From Gammaproteobacteria bacterium (lineage in GTDB: Bacteria; Pseudomonadota; Gammaproteobacteria; Chromatiales; Chromatiaceae), in assembly GCA_024644505.1 (NCBI GenBank), contig JAHEHQ010000013.1:1-16346 (forward strand): DNA of 16,346 nt, read 5' to 3'. Below, piece by piece: positions 7,174-14,409 of the stretch. The notes beneath the pieces were generated by a model. That model made no database searches. It had not been told where the DNA came from and saw only the letters and a list, made by a program, of their open reading frames with translations. The number at the start of each line of letters is the position of its first letter. Position 1 is the stretch's first letter. Position numbers and translations under genes: made by a program.

Positions 7174-8716
7174 GAGACTGGCATGGTTGATTCCCACGCT
7201 TCCCCTGCTGGCAGCGGCCTGGACGGGCCTGGGCATGTTGGGCGGCTGGACGCGGCGTGAATCCGCCGAAAGGCCGACCGCCCTGGTGGTTTCGGGAGCC
7301 AGTCTCCTGTCGCTGTCGCTGCTGTTGGCCCTGAGCATCAAATCGATGATTTCAGGACCACCCGGCCAGATGGTTTTGGGAAGCTGGTTCGGCAGCGGCG
7401 ACTATCAGGTGATGATCAGCTTCAGCCTGGATGCACTGGGCCTGTCCATGGCGTGCCTGGTTGCAATACTCTGCCTGATCACCCAACGCTTCTCGGTCAA
7501 CTACATGCACAGGGAAGCCGGCTATCAGCGGTTTTTCATGGTCATGAGCCTGTTTACCGGGGCCATGCTGCTCATCGTCATGGCAGGCAATGCCATCCTG
7601 GCCTTCGTGGGGTGGGAGCTGGCGGGGGTCAGTTCCTATCTTCTGATCGCCTACGCCTACGATCGCCCGCTGGCTGCGGTCAACGCCACCCGGGCCTTTG
7701 TCACCAACCGAATCGGCGACGCGGGCTTTCTGCTGAGTATCGGACTCGCCCTTCTCTGGATCGGGGATGTGGAGTGGCCCCGGATCCTGCAGGCCGATAT
7801 ACCGGGTGCGCTGACGGCGGGTCTGATGGGTTTCGGTTTCCTGGTGGCAGCGCTCGCGAAATCCGCCCAGGTGCCCTTTTCCCCCTGGATAAGCCGTGCC
7901 CTGGAGGGGCCCACGCCCTCCAGCGCCCTGTTCTACGGGGCCGTCATGGTTCATGCCGGCGTCTATCTGGTGATCCGCTTGCAGCCGCTGCTGGAACAGG
8001 CGCCGCTGCTCATGGCCCTGATGATTCTGCTGGGTGGTTTGACGGTCCTTTACGGCTGGCTTTCGGGACTGGTTCAGACCGATGTAAAGAGCTCCCTGAT
8101 GTTTTCCACCACAACCCAGGTGGGCCTGATGTTCGTGGCCTGCGGTCTGGGATGGTTCGAGTGGGCTGCCTGGCATCTGGCCCTGCACGCGATATGGCGC
8201 ACCTGGCAGTTTCTGAATGCGCCGGCGCTGATGCACCTTGCAACCAGACCCGCACGCCAGGTTCCCGACTGGTTGAGGCGGCGTCCGGGTCTGCATGCCG
8301 CTGCCATGCAGCGGTTCTGGCTGGATCCCATCGCGGACTGGCTGCTGGTGCGTCCAACCCGCTCCCTGTCCCAGGACGTTCGGGATTTCGATCAACGCAT
8401 CATCAACCGCATCATCGGGCTGCCGGATCGGGCCGGCGCCCTGTCGACGCTAGCCCAGTGGGAGACCCTCAAGCAGCAGCGGAGTCGTCGCAAGGGTGAC
8501 GTCGGCATTGCCCGCGGCGTGGCGGGCCGCCTGGTGCAGTGGATCGCAGGCCTGCTCTACTGGTTCGAGGAACACCTGATATTGAAGGGGGGTGGTGAAG
8601 GGCTCGAGAGGGGTCTCAAGCTGATTGGCGTTTACCTGGAGCATGTGGAGCGGCTTCTCAGCCAGCCTCGTTATCTGCTGCTGATGATCATGGCCACCTT
8701 CGTGGTGATCATATGA
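7166..8716 (+). CDS. dabB: NuoL-like membrane subunit, DabB candidate, internally shortened
   Basis: This 516-residue membrane protein of the NuoL/NdhF/Mrp family directly follows dabA, the usual place of dabB. It keeps Glu151 (FVGWELAGVSS), Lys232 (LAKSAQVPFSPW), His263 (MVHAGVYL) and Lys308 (QTDVKSSLMFSTTTQVG). Where NuoL has THAFFKALLFL, this protein has LHAIWRTWQFL, so Lys342 of NuoL is replaced by Arg. After about residue 360 the sequence passes to a charged region and a C-terminal tail (FWLDPIADWLLVRPTRSL through FVVII) that resembles the NuoL C-terminus. The TM11-14 region that carries NuoL Lys399 therefore seems absent; NuoL is about 613 residues. ATG 7166 has GGGAG seven bases upstream; a TTG at 7139 in the same frame is less likely. 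It overlaps dabA by 8 bp and the next gene by 4 bp (ATGA). Family assignment is firm; calling it the DabB is by position. Confidence 0.82.
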   Translation: MLERLAWLIPTLPLLAAAWTGLGMLGGWTRRESAERPTALVVSGASLLSLSLLLALSIKSMISGPPGQMVLGSWFGSGDYQVMISFSLDALGLSMACLVAILCLITQRFSVNYMHREAGYQRFFMVMSLFTGAMLLIVMAGNAILAFVGWELAGVSSYLLIAYAYDRPLAAVNATRAFVTNRIGDAGFLLSIGLALLWIGDVEWPRILQADIPGALTAGLMGFGFLVAALAKSAQVPFSPWISRALEGPTPSSALFYGAVMVHAGVYLVIRLQPLLEQAPLLMALMILLGGLTVLYGWLSGLVQTDVKSSLMFSTTTQVGLMFVACGLGWFEWAAWHLALHAIWRTWQFLNAPALMHLATRPARQVPDWLRRRPGLHAAAMQRFWLDPIADWLLVRPTRSLSQDVRDFDQRIINRIIGLPDRAGALSTLAQWETLKQQRSRRKGDVGIARGVAGRLVQWIAGLLYWFEEHLILKGGGEGLERGLKLIGVYLEHVERLLSQPRYLLLMIMATFVVII

Positions 8717-10239
8717 GCGAGATCCACTGGACGGCACAGTCCGGCTACCCGATTCTCGCGGCCCTTCAGTTGCTGCCGCTGCTTGCTGTCCTGCTGGTGT
8801 GGATCCGCGGGCAGGGGCGTCATCTTTTCGGACTTGCCACGGGTATGGCCCTGCTCGAGCTGCTGTTGGCGCTCGATCTGTACCGCAGCTATGACATGGC
8901 GGCTTCCGCCATGCAGTTCGGGGAGAGGCTGGAACTGATCGGGCCTTTCGTCTATCACGCCGCGGCGGACGGTATCACGGTGCTGTTCGTATTGCTCAAC
9001 GCGCTGCTGACGCTGCTGGTGGTGATTTATGGTCAGGTGCGGGAACTCAGACCTCTCCCGCTGCTGTTTGCCCTGGTTTTTTTCGTCGAGTCGCTGCTGA
9101 TGAGCCTGCTGGTTTCGGTAAACCTGATGTGGTTCGTTCTGGTTTCCGCGATTCAGCTGTTGCCCGTGGGCTACCTGATCTGGCGTTGGGCGCCTTCACC
9201 GGAAAAGGATCTGGCACTGGCACGCTTCTACCAGTACATGGGCATCGGTATGCTGCTGCTGCTTATCGGGACCCTGGTGCTGGGATGGAATCACGCCGCG
9301 GTGACCGGCCTGGGATGGAGCTTCGATCTCCCGGACCTCATAGGTGTTTCGGTACCGGTCGAAGCCGGCTCTGCTGTCTTTTTTCTGCTTTTCTACGGAT
9401 TGGCGATTCGCACGCCCCTGTTTCCGTTTCACGGCTGGCTGCCGATCATTGCCGAACACGGGAGTATTGCGGTGGCGCCGGTGTTTCTGCTCGGGCTGAA
9501 AACCGGCGTCTATGGGATGTTGCGCTTCGTATTTCCGCTGATGCCCGAGGCGGTTTACCAGTGGCATCAATTCGTCATGGCGTTTGCCGTGGCCGGTGTG
9601 TTCTACGCCGCCCTGATGGCGCTCTTGCAGGTCAATCTGAGAAGGTTGCTGGCGTTTGCCGTGGTGAGCCATACCAGCATTCTGGTGATCGGCATGTTCA
9701 GCCTGGGCAAGCATGCCTTCGAGGGCAGTGTCATTCTTACGGTCAATTTCGGGCTTGCCATCACCGGCCTGGTTTTCATGATCGGGTTGGTCTATCGGCG
9801 CACCCACACCATGCTGTTTACCAGGCTGGGGGGCCTTTTCGACCGCCTGCCACTGCTGGGTATCGCCTTTCTGGTGGCGGGGTTGTCTATCGTCGGCATG
9901 CCGGGCACCCCGGGTTTTGATGCGGCCCATCTGGTGATGGAGGATGCCATGCACCGGTTCGGCGCGCTGGTGACCATAGCCGCCTCCCTGGGCAACGTGA
10001 TCGCGGCGGGGTTTCTGCTCTGGGCCTTCCAGCGCGCCTTCCTGTCGCCGCCCCTGGATGAGGCGCAGGCAGTGAAGGTCGAGCGGGCCACCCATCTTGA
10101 AAAGCTCATTGCCGTGCTTGTGATCACCGTCCTGCTGGGCAGCGGTTTCTATTCCGAGCCGTGGCTTGAACTGGTGGAGTCGTCAACGCGAGCCCTCAAC
10201 ATGCCCTTTGTGGAACTCGACGGCGCCGGGGGACGTTGA
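8713..10239 (+). CDS. Degenerate NuoM-like membrane subunit of the DAB operon
   Basis: This 508-residue polytopic protein clearly belongs to the NuoM/antiporter fold (IRTPLFPFHGWLP, LLGLKTGVYGMLRF, AFAVVSHTSILVIGM, VGMPGTPGF) but has lost most ion-relay residues. The TM5 glutamate position holds Ala146 (VSAIQLLP where its neighbours have WELTLIP or WEATLIP). The TM7 lysine is Arg233. The TM12 glutamate is Ala405 (PGTPGFDAA in place of PGTSGFPAE), with an acidic Asp403 nearby. Only the TM8 lysine, Lys263, remains. It may thus be a structural or regulatory spacer rather than a pump. ATG 8713 lies in an ATGA overlap with the upstream stop and has only a weak Shine-Dalgarno, so translational coupling is likely. 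The 3' end overlaps the next start by one base. Automated pipelines would probably call it NuoM or a proton-conducting membrane transporter. Confidence 0.82.
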   Translation: MSEIHWTAQSGYPILAALQLLPLLAVLLVWIRGQGRHLFGLATGMALLELLLALDLYRSYDMAASAMQFGERLELIGPFVYHAAADGITVLFVLLNALLTLLVVIYGQVRELRPLPLLFALVFFVESLLMSLLVSVNLMWFVLVSAIQLLPVGYLIWRWAPSPEKDLALARFYQYMGIGMLLLLIGTLVLGWNHAAVTGLGWSFDLPDLIGVSVPVEAGSAVFFLLFYGLAIRTPLFPFHGWLPIIAEHGSIAVAPVFLLGLKTGVYGMLRFVFPLMPEAVYQWHQFVMAFAVAGVFYAALMALLQVNLRRLLAFAVVSHTSILVIGMFSLGKHAFEGSVILTVNFGLAITGLVFMIGLVYRRTHTMLFTRLGGLFDRLPLLGIAFLVAGLSIVGMPGTPGFDAAHLVMEDAMHRFGALVTIAASLGNVIAAGFLLWAFQRAFLSPPLDEAQAVKVERATHLEKLIAVLVITVLLGSGFYSEPWLELVESSTRALNMPFVELDGAGGR

Positions 10240-11744
10240 TGGCCGCAGAATCAACCGCTTTCCCCCTTCTCACGGCGATGCTGATGTTGCCCCTTGTCGC
10301 CGCGGCGCTGATCTGGTTTTTTCCGGGCGGGACGCCAAGGAAGATCGCCCTGGCGGCAGTGCTGGCGAATCTGATCCTCGCATTGTGGGTATTCGGACAG
10401 TTCGATCCGTCCAATGCCGGGTTTCAGATGGTCGAAAGGGCGGTCTGGGTACCTACCCTGAATCTGAACTACACGCTGGGTGTCGATGGTGTATCGGTAC
10501 TGTTTCTGCCGTTGATGATGCTGTTGTTTCTGGGGGTGATCATCGGATCCTGGACCAGTATCCGCACCATGACAAGGCTCTATTTCAGCCTGTTGATGCT
10601 TTTGTTGACCGTGACCCTCGGGGTTTTCTGTGCCCTGGACACCATGCTCTTCTTCCTGTTCTGGGAGGCGACCCTGATACCGCTCTATTTCCTGATCAGC
10701 CTCTGGGGCACCGGGCCCAATCGGCGCTATGCCGCCGTCAAATACACCCTTTTCATGTTGGCCGGCGGTGTCCCGCTGCTGTTCGGTTTTATCCTGTTGG
10801 CCTTCAATCATGCGGCGGTTGCGGGGGGCGGTGTGCCCGACGGGCTCTCCTTCGATTATCCGCTGTTGCTGAACACCGCCATTACGCCGGAATCACAGAT
10901 ACTGGTGTTCTTTCTGTTGCTGGTCGGATTCGCGGTCAAGACGCCCCTGTTTCCTGTCCATACCTGGCTGCCGGTAGCAGCCCAGGAAGGACCGATCACC
11001 GTGGTTTCCCTGTTGACGGGCCTGAAACTGGGGGCCTATGGACTGCTTCGTTTTGTCATACCCCTGGCGCCCGATGCCGCCCAGCAATTCCACTGGCTGC
11101 TGGCCGGGCTGGGGGTGGTCGGCATTCTCTATGGCGGTGTGCTTGCGATCACCCAGACCAATCTTCGCGGCATGCTGGCGTATGCCAGCATGAGTCATGT
11201 CGGCCTGGTTGTTCTGGGGATTGCCTCGCTGACGCTCCAGGGGATGCAGGGTGCCCTGTTTCAGCTGCTCAATTTTACCCTGGTCGCCGGTGGGATACTG
11301 TTGTTGACAGGGTTTCTGCACCATCGTATCGGATCCACCGATCTCATTAATCTGGGCGGTGCAGCACGCACCATGCCCATGCTGTCGGCATTCTTTCTGC
11401 TGTTCGGCCTCGCCGGCATGGGGGTGCCCGGCACCTCGGGATTTCCCGCTGAGTTCCTGATCCTGATGAGCGCCCTGGGCACACACACGGGGGCCGGGTT
11501 GGCCGCCCTGTTCGGGGTGGTGCTGGGCGCAGGATACTTTCTGGGCATCTATCGGCGTGTCTTTTTCGGCCCGGTGGGGAACAGCATGGTGGCCGAGGCG
11601 CTGGACCTCAGACCCAGGGAACTTTTCATGGTCACGCTTTTCGGCTTGCTGATCCTGCTGGCCGGACTGTATCCCGCCGGTGTACTGGATTTGACCCGGT
11701 CCGCCGCCGAGGCCTGGGTTGACCGAATTCCAAACGGAGGTTGA
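10239..11744 (+). CDS. NuoM-like proton-translocating antiporter subunit, last of the DAB operon
   Basis: This 501-residue membrane protein of the NuoM type has all key residues: Glu143 (FWEATLIPLYF), Lys234 (FAVKTPLFPVHTWLP), Lys263 (GLKLGAYGLLRF) and Glu405 (PGTSGFPAEF). It is the most canonical NuoM of the four antiporter-like proteins here, and its length is normal for the family (about 500). The ATG at 10239 overlaps the previous TGA by one base and has GGGGA about 5 bases upstream; a TTG one codon earlier is open but unlikely. It is probably a complete ion channel of the same DAB assembly. The alternative, a fragment of a respiratory complex I operon, is not supported because no nuoA-K, L or N neighbours accompany it. 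Confidence 0.87.
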   Translation: MAAESTAFPLLTAMLMLPLVAAALIWFFPGGTPRKIALAAVLANLILALWVFGQFDPSNAGFQMVERAVWVPTLNLNYTLGVDGVSVLFLPLMMLLFLGVIIGSWTSIRTMTRLYFSLLMLLLTVTLGVFCALDTMLFFLFWEATLIPLYFLISLWGTGPNRRYAAVKYTLFMLAGGVPLLFGFILLAFNHAAVAGGGVPDGLSFDYPLLLNTAITPESQILVFFLLLVGFAVKTPLFPVHTWLPVAAQEGPITVVSLLTGLKLGAYGLLRFVIPLAPDAAQQFHWLLAGLGVVGILYGGVLAITQTNLRGMLAYASMSHVGLVVLGIASLTLQGMQGALFQLLNFTLVAGGILLLTGFLHHRIGSTDLINLGGAARTMPMLSAFFLLFGLAGMGVPGTSGFPAEFLILMSALGTHTGAGLAALFGVVLGAGYFLGIYRRVFFGPVGNSMVAEALDLRPRELFMVTLFGLLILLAGLYPAGVLDLTRSAAEAWVDRIPNGG

Positions 11745-11762
11745 TCAGGGATGTGTGTTTTA

Positions 11763-11786
11763 AAAAGTGGTATTCTTTGCACTTTT
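11763..11786 (+). terminator. Weak AT-rich hairpin after the DAB operon
   Basis: AAAAGTG (11763-11769) and CACTTTT (11780-11786) pair as a 7-bp stem around a 10-base loop, 19 bp after the last NuoM-like stop. The right arm ends in four Ts, but no longer T tract follows. It could attenuate read-through into the downstream genes or be incidental. The rest of the 158-bp gap (11745-11902) shows no gene and no clear promoter. Confidence 0.25.
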
Positions 11787-11902
11787 GCGAGTGCCCGTTT
11801 AGCTGGCCATCCGACCATAAGGTTTGGGATGTGCCGCAGGGCTCCTCGCAGGTACCTTTAGTATCAACCGCCTTTAGCGATAACGAAGGATATACGTATT
11901 CA

Positions 11903-12496
11903 ATGAGCTCCCGTCGCTACTCACGCCACAGAAGATCGAAATCCCGTCGATGGTTGGTACCCGTACTTTACCTGGCGCTTTTTTTGATGTTTGTCGCCCT
12001 GTTCGTGATGGCCGTCAACCTTCAGGTCAGCCGGAAGGAAGTGGCGGACTTGAGTGCTTTACAGCGCAAGCACGAACGGCGGCTTGCGGTGATCGAACCC
12101 AGAATACAGCAGCTCGAAACGGAAAATGCCGCGCTGGTCCAGGACAGATTGCCTGGTCTGGAACTGCTGGAGATGGATCGGGTGATACCTCTCAATCGTG
12201 CCTATGTGAAAAACATTATCTTCTCTCTTGCGGGCAAGGGGGAAAACAAACGCTATGAATACCGTGTGGTGATGGACAATCGTGAGGGCAGGATCATCTC
12301 CCCTGATATCAAGGTTTTTATATTTGATCGCAACGGAATCCAGGTGGGTGCCTCACATCTCAAAACGAAAAAGGAAGGAGAGGGGACTCTGAAGATTCTG
12401 GAAGTGGGTGAAACCCGCTCCCATGCTGACTTTGTAGCACTGGACAGGGATGCGGAACCGGCCTATTTCCTGGTCAATGTGAGCAACGAGGGTTAG
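11903..12496 (+). CDS. Bitopic coiled-coil membrane protein of unknown function
   Basis: I do not recognise this 197-residue protein. A very basic N-terminus (residues 2-16, RRYSRHRRSKSRR) precedes one transmembrane helix (about 17-39). A short coiled coil follows (about 44-82, ending with LETENAAL), then a domain rich in predicted beta strands (about 100-197: YEYRVVMDN, DIKVFIFDRNG, THE stretch GTLKILEVGE and a YFLVNVS end). The basic N-terminus predicts cytoplasmic-in topology with the coiled coil and beta domain in the periplasm. ATG 11903 is preferred, with GAAGGA about 12 bases upstream; the frame is open back to 11741, but that stretch is not protein-like. The stop overlaps the GTG start of the SulP gene by one base (TAGTG), so the two are translationally linked. 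An accessory role for SulP or DAB is plausible but unproven. Confidence 0.75.
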   Translation: MSSRRYSRHRRSKSRRWLVPVLYLALFLMFVALFVMAVNLQVSRKEVADLSALQRKHERRLAVIEPRIQQLETENAALVQDRLPGLELLEMDRVIPLNRAYVKNIIFSLAGKGENKRYEYRVVMDNREGRIISPDIKVFIFDRNGIQVGASHLKTKKEGEGTLKILEVGETRSHADFVALDRDAEPAYFLVNVSNEG

Positions 12497-14259
12497 TGGG
12501 GATATATCGCGTGATTTGGTTACTGGAGACACTCAGGTCAATACCGGGACGGTTTACGCCCTTTTTCAGCTGGATCGGTGAGCTCCGCAAGGGCGCCACA
12601 CTCAAGGCGGATGTCATAGCGGGTGTTACGGTGGCGCTGGTTCTGGTTCCCCAGTCGATGGCCTATGCCCAGCTGGCCGGCTTGCCGGCGTACTATGGCC
12701 TCTATGCCTCTCTGCTGCCGCCCATCGTGGCATCGTTTTTCGGCTCTTCCCGCCAGTTGGCCACCGGTCCGGTTGCCGTGGTGTCGCTGCTGACCGCGGC
12801 TTCCCTGGAGCCGCTTGCCGCGATCGGCTCAGAAGGCTTCCTCGCCTACGCGGTGGTGCTGGCGATACTGGTGGGGTTGTTTCAGATCACGCTCGGACTG
12901 CTGCGTCTGGGTGTGGTGGTCGATCTGCTGTCTCATCCCGTCGTCGTGGGGTTTACCAACGCCGGTGCGCTGATCATAGCCACTTCCCAGCTCGGCAAGC
13001 TGTTCGGCGTCTCGGGGGAGAAAGCCGATCACCATTATCAGACGGTGGCCAACACGGTGATGGCAGCGGTCGATAACACCCACTGGCCGACCTTCTGGAT
13101 GGCGGGGCTTGCCGTCACGATTATGGTTGGCCTGAAGCGATACTATCCAAAGGTGCCCAACGTGCTGGTGGCGGTGGCGGTAACGACCCTGCTGGCCTGG
13201 CTCACGGGTTTCGAGTCTGCCGGGGGCAGCGTGGTCGGTGCGATTCCCGAGGGTCTTCCAGGATTAGTCATACCCCATTTCGATACCAGCGTGATGGGGC
13301 AGCTGATGACCAGTGCGGTGGTTATCGCCCTGATCGGTTTCATGGAGGCGATCGCCATATCCAAGGCGATGGCGGCCAGGACCCGGCAGCGTCTGGACAC
13401 CAATCAGGAGCTGGTTGGCCAGGGGCTCGGCAATATCGTATCGGGGCTGTTCTCCGGTTACCCGGTGTCCGGGTCGTTCTCCCGCTCCGCCGTCAACATC
13501 AACGCCGGCGCCCTGACAGGATTTTCCGCCATCGTGACGGGTGCGGTGGTGGGTATCACTCTGCTGTTTCTTACCCCGTTGCTCTATCATCTGCCCGGCG
13601 CCACCCTGGGGGCCGTGATTATTCTTGCGGTGATCAACCTGGTGAAGATAGGGCCGGTCGTTCACGCCTGGAGGGCACAGCACCAGGACGGCGCGGTGCT
13701 GGTGATAACTTTCCTGCTGACACTCTATCTGGCACCCCACCTCGAATGGGGCATCCTGATCGGCGTGATACTTTCGATTCTGCTGTTTATCTCGCGCACC
13801 ATGCGTCCGCGGGTGGCGGAATTGTCCAGATTTAAGGACGGCACATTGCGTGACATCACGGTTCATCCGCTGCCCACCAGCAACAAGATTGCCGTGGTTC
13901 GCTTTGACGGTTCGCTCTATTTCGGGAATGCCGGCTATTTCGAAGACAAGATCCTGGAAGTCGTCGCCTCGAAGCCGGAACTCAAATACATCATCGTCGA
14001 CGGTGAAGGCATCAACCAGCTCGACTCGTCCGGGGAGGAAGTGCTGCACCACCTGGTTGAGCGTCTCGATAACAACGGCATCCATATTCTGGTGGCCCGC
14101 ATGAAGAAGCAGTTCATGGACACCATCCGCGCCACTCAACTCCTGGAGGTGATGGGGCAGGATCATTTTTTCGGCCGCGTACAAGACGCCCTGGATTATG
14201 CCTGGGATTCGCTGGGAAGCGATTATGACCGTACGACCTGTCCGTTGCGCAGGCAGTAA
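12496..14259 (+). CDS. SulP family anion transporter with STAS domain, probable bicarbonate or sulfate carrier
   Basis: This 587-residue inner-membrane SulP/SLC26 protein has a transport domain at about 30-440. It opens with FFSWIGELRKGATLKADVIAG and VPQSMAYAQLAGLPAYYGLY, and contains the family signature NQELVGQGLGN and SGYPVSGSFSRSAVN. Glu284 (GFMEAIAISK) sits where H+- or Na+-coupled members have an acidic residue. The cytoplasmic STAS domain (about 455-560) includes LDSSG at 509-513, with Ser511/Ser512 at the usual regulatory position. Two GTG starts are possible, 12496 (GAGGG only 3 bases away) and 12511 (GGGG about 9 bases away); 12496 is given because it overlaps the upstream stop. Members include sulfate transporters and the BicA bicarbonate transporter. 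Proximity to the DAB operon favours DIC uptake, but sequence alone cannot fix the substrate. Confidence 0.9.
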   Translation: MGIYRVIWLLETLRSIPGRFTPFFSWIGELRKGATLKADVIAGVTVALVLVPQSMAYAQLAGLPAYYGLYASLLPPIVASFFGSSRQLATGPVAVVSLLTAASLEPLAAIGSEGFLAYAVVLAILVGLFQITLGLLRLGVVVDLLSHPVVVGFTNAGALIIATSQLGKLFGVSGEKADHHYQTVANTVMAAVDNTHWPTFWMAGLAVTIMVGLKRYYPKVPNVLVAVAVTTLLAWLTGFESAGGSVVGAIPEGLPGLVIPHFDTSVMGQLMTSAVVIALIGFMEAIAISKAMAARTRQRLDTNQELVGQGLGNIVSGLFSGYPVSGSFSRSAVNINAGALTGFSAIVTGAVVGITLLFLTPLLYHLPGATLGAVIILAVINLVKIGPVVHAWRAQHQDGAVLVITFLLTLYLAPHLEWGILIGVILSILLFISRTMRPRVAELSRFKDGTLRDITVHPLPTSNKIAVVRFDGSLYFGNAGYFEDKILEVVASKPELKYIIVDGEGINQLDSSGEEVLHHLVERLDNNGIHILVARMKKQFMDTIRATQLLEVMGQDHFFGRVQDALDYAWDSLGSDYDRTTCPLRRQ

Positions 14260-14297
14260 TCCTTCCGACTGACGGTAGGAGTTTATGCAAAAGACAT

Positions 14298-14354
14298 GTA
14301 GGGTCGAATTTATTCGACCATCGGCTGTGTTTGGCCGAATGAATTCGGCCCTAC
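14298..14354. repeat. REP/MITE-like double-hairpin inverted repeat
   Basis: Two 22-bp arms, 14298-14319 and 14333-14354, are inverted copies of each other with three transitions, separated by 13 bases. The outer ends are GTAGGG and CCCTAC. Each arm is itself a palindrome: GTCGAAT-TT-ATTCGAC and GGCCGAAT-GA-ATTCGGCC. The element can therefore fold as two small hairpins or one long one. This resembles dispersed REP/BIME or miniature inverted-repeat elements of Gammaproteobacteria. It sits between the convergent SulP and fccB genes; only one copy is seen in the window. Confidence 0.65.
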
Positions 14355-14359
14355 GGCAC

Positions 14360-14387
14360 AAAAAAACGGGGCCTTTCGACCCCGTTT
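14360..14387 (-). terminator. Rho-independent terminator of the fccAB unit
   Basis: Read on the minus strand, AAACGGGG pairs with CCCCGTTT (plus-strand arms 14364-14371 and 14380-14387) around an 8-base loop, followed by a run of seven Ts (plus-strand A run 14360-14366). It lies 21 bp after the fccB stop. On the plus strand the stem is preceded by the As and followed by only three Ts, so it may also slow transcripts arriving from the SulP gene. Confidence 0.8.
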
Positions 14388-14395
14388 CAATGACA

Positions 14396-14409
14396 GATCC
14401 CTAGGGATC
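14396..14409. repeat. 14-bp perfect palindrome overlapping the fccB stop codon
   Basis: GATCCCTAGGGATC reads the same on both strands and includes two bases of the fccB TGA. It has no loop, so it is not a good RNA hairpin on its own. It may be chance or a DNA-protein site. Confidence 0.35.

Noticed and set aside
5605..7341. Long minus-strand open frame (578 codons) opposite dabA
   Set aside because: It lies antisense to the strongly conserved dabA, its translation is rich in Arg, Gln, Gly and His with no recognisable domain, and it arises from GC-rich codon bias.
2405..11744. Respiratory complex I (nuo) operon
   Set aside because: NuoL- and NuoM-like genes are present, but there is no nuoA-K or nuoN, one membrane subunit has lost key residues, another lacks the region of TM11-14, and dabA is embedded between them.
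11741..11902. N-terminal extension of the coiled-coil protein
   Set aside because: The open frame is Cys/Trp-rich and not protein-like; ATG 11903 precedes a typical basic N-terminus and membrane helix and has a ribosome-binding site.
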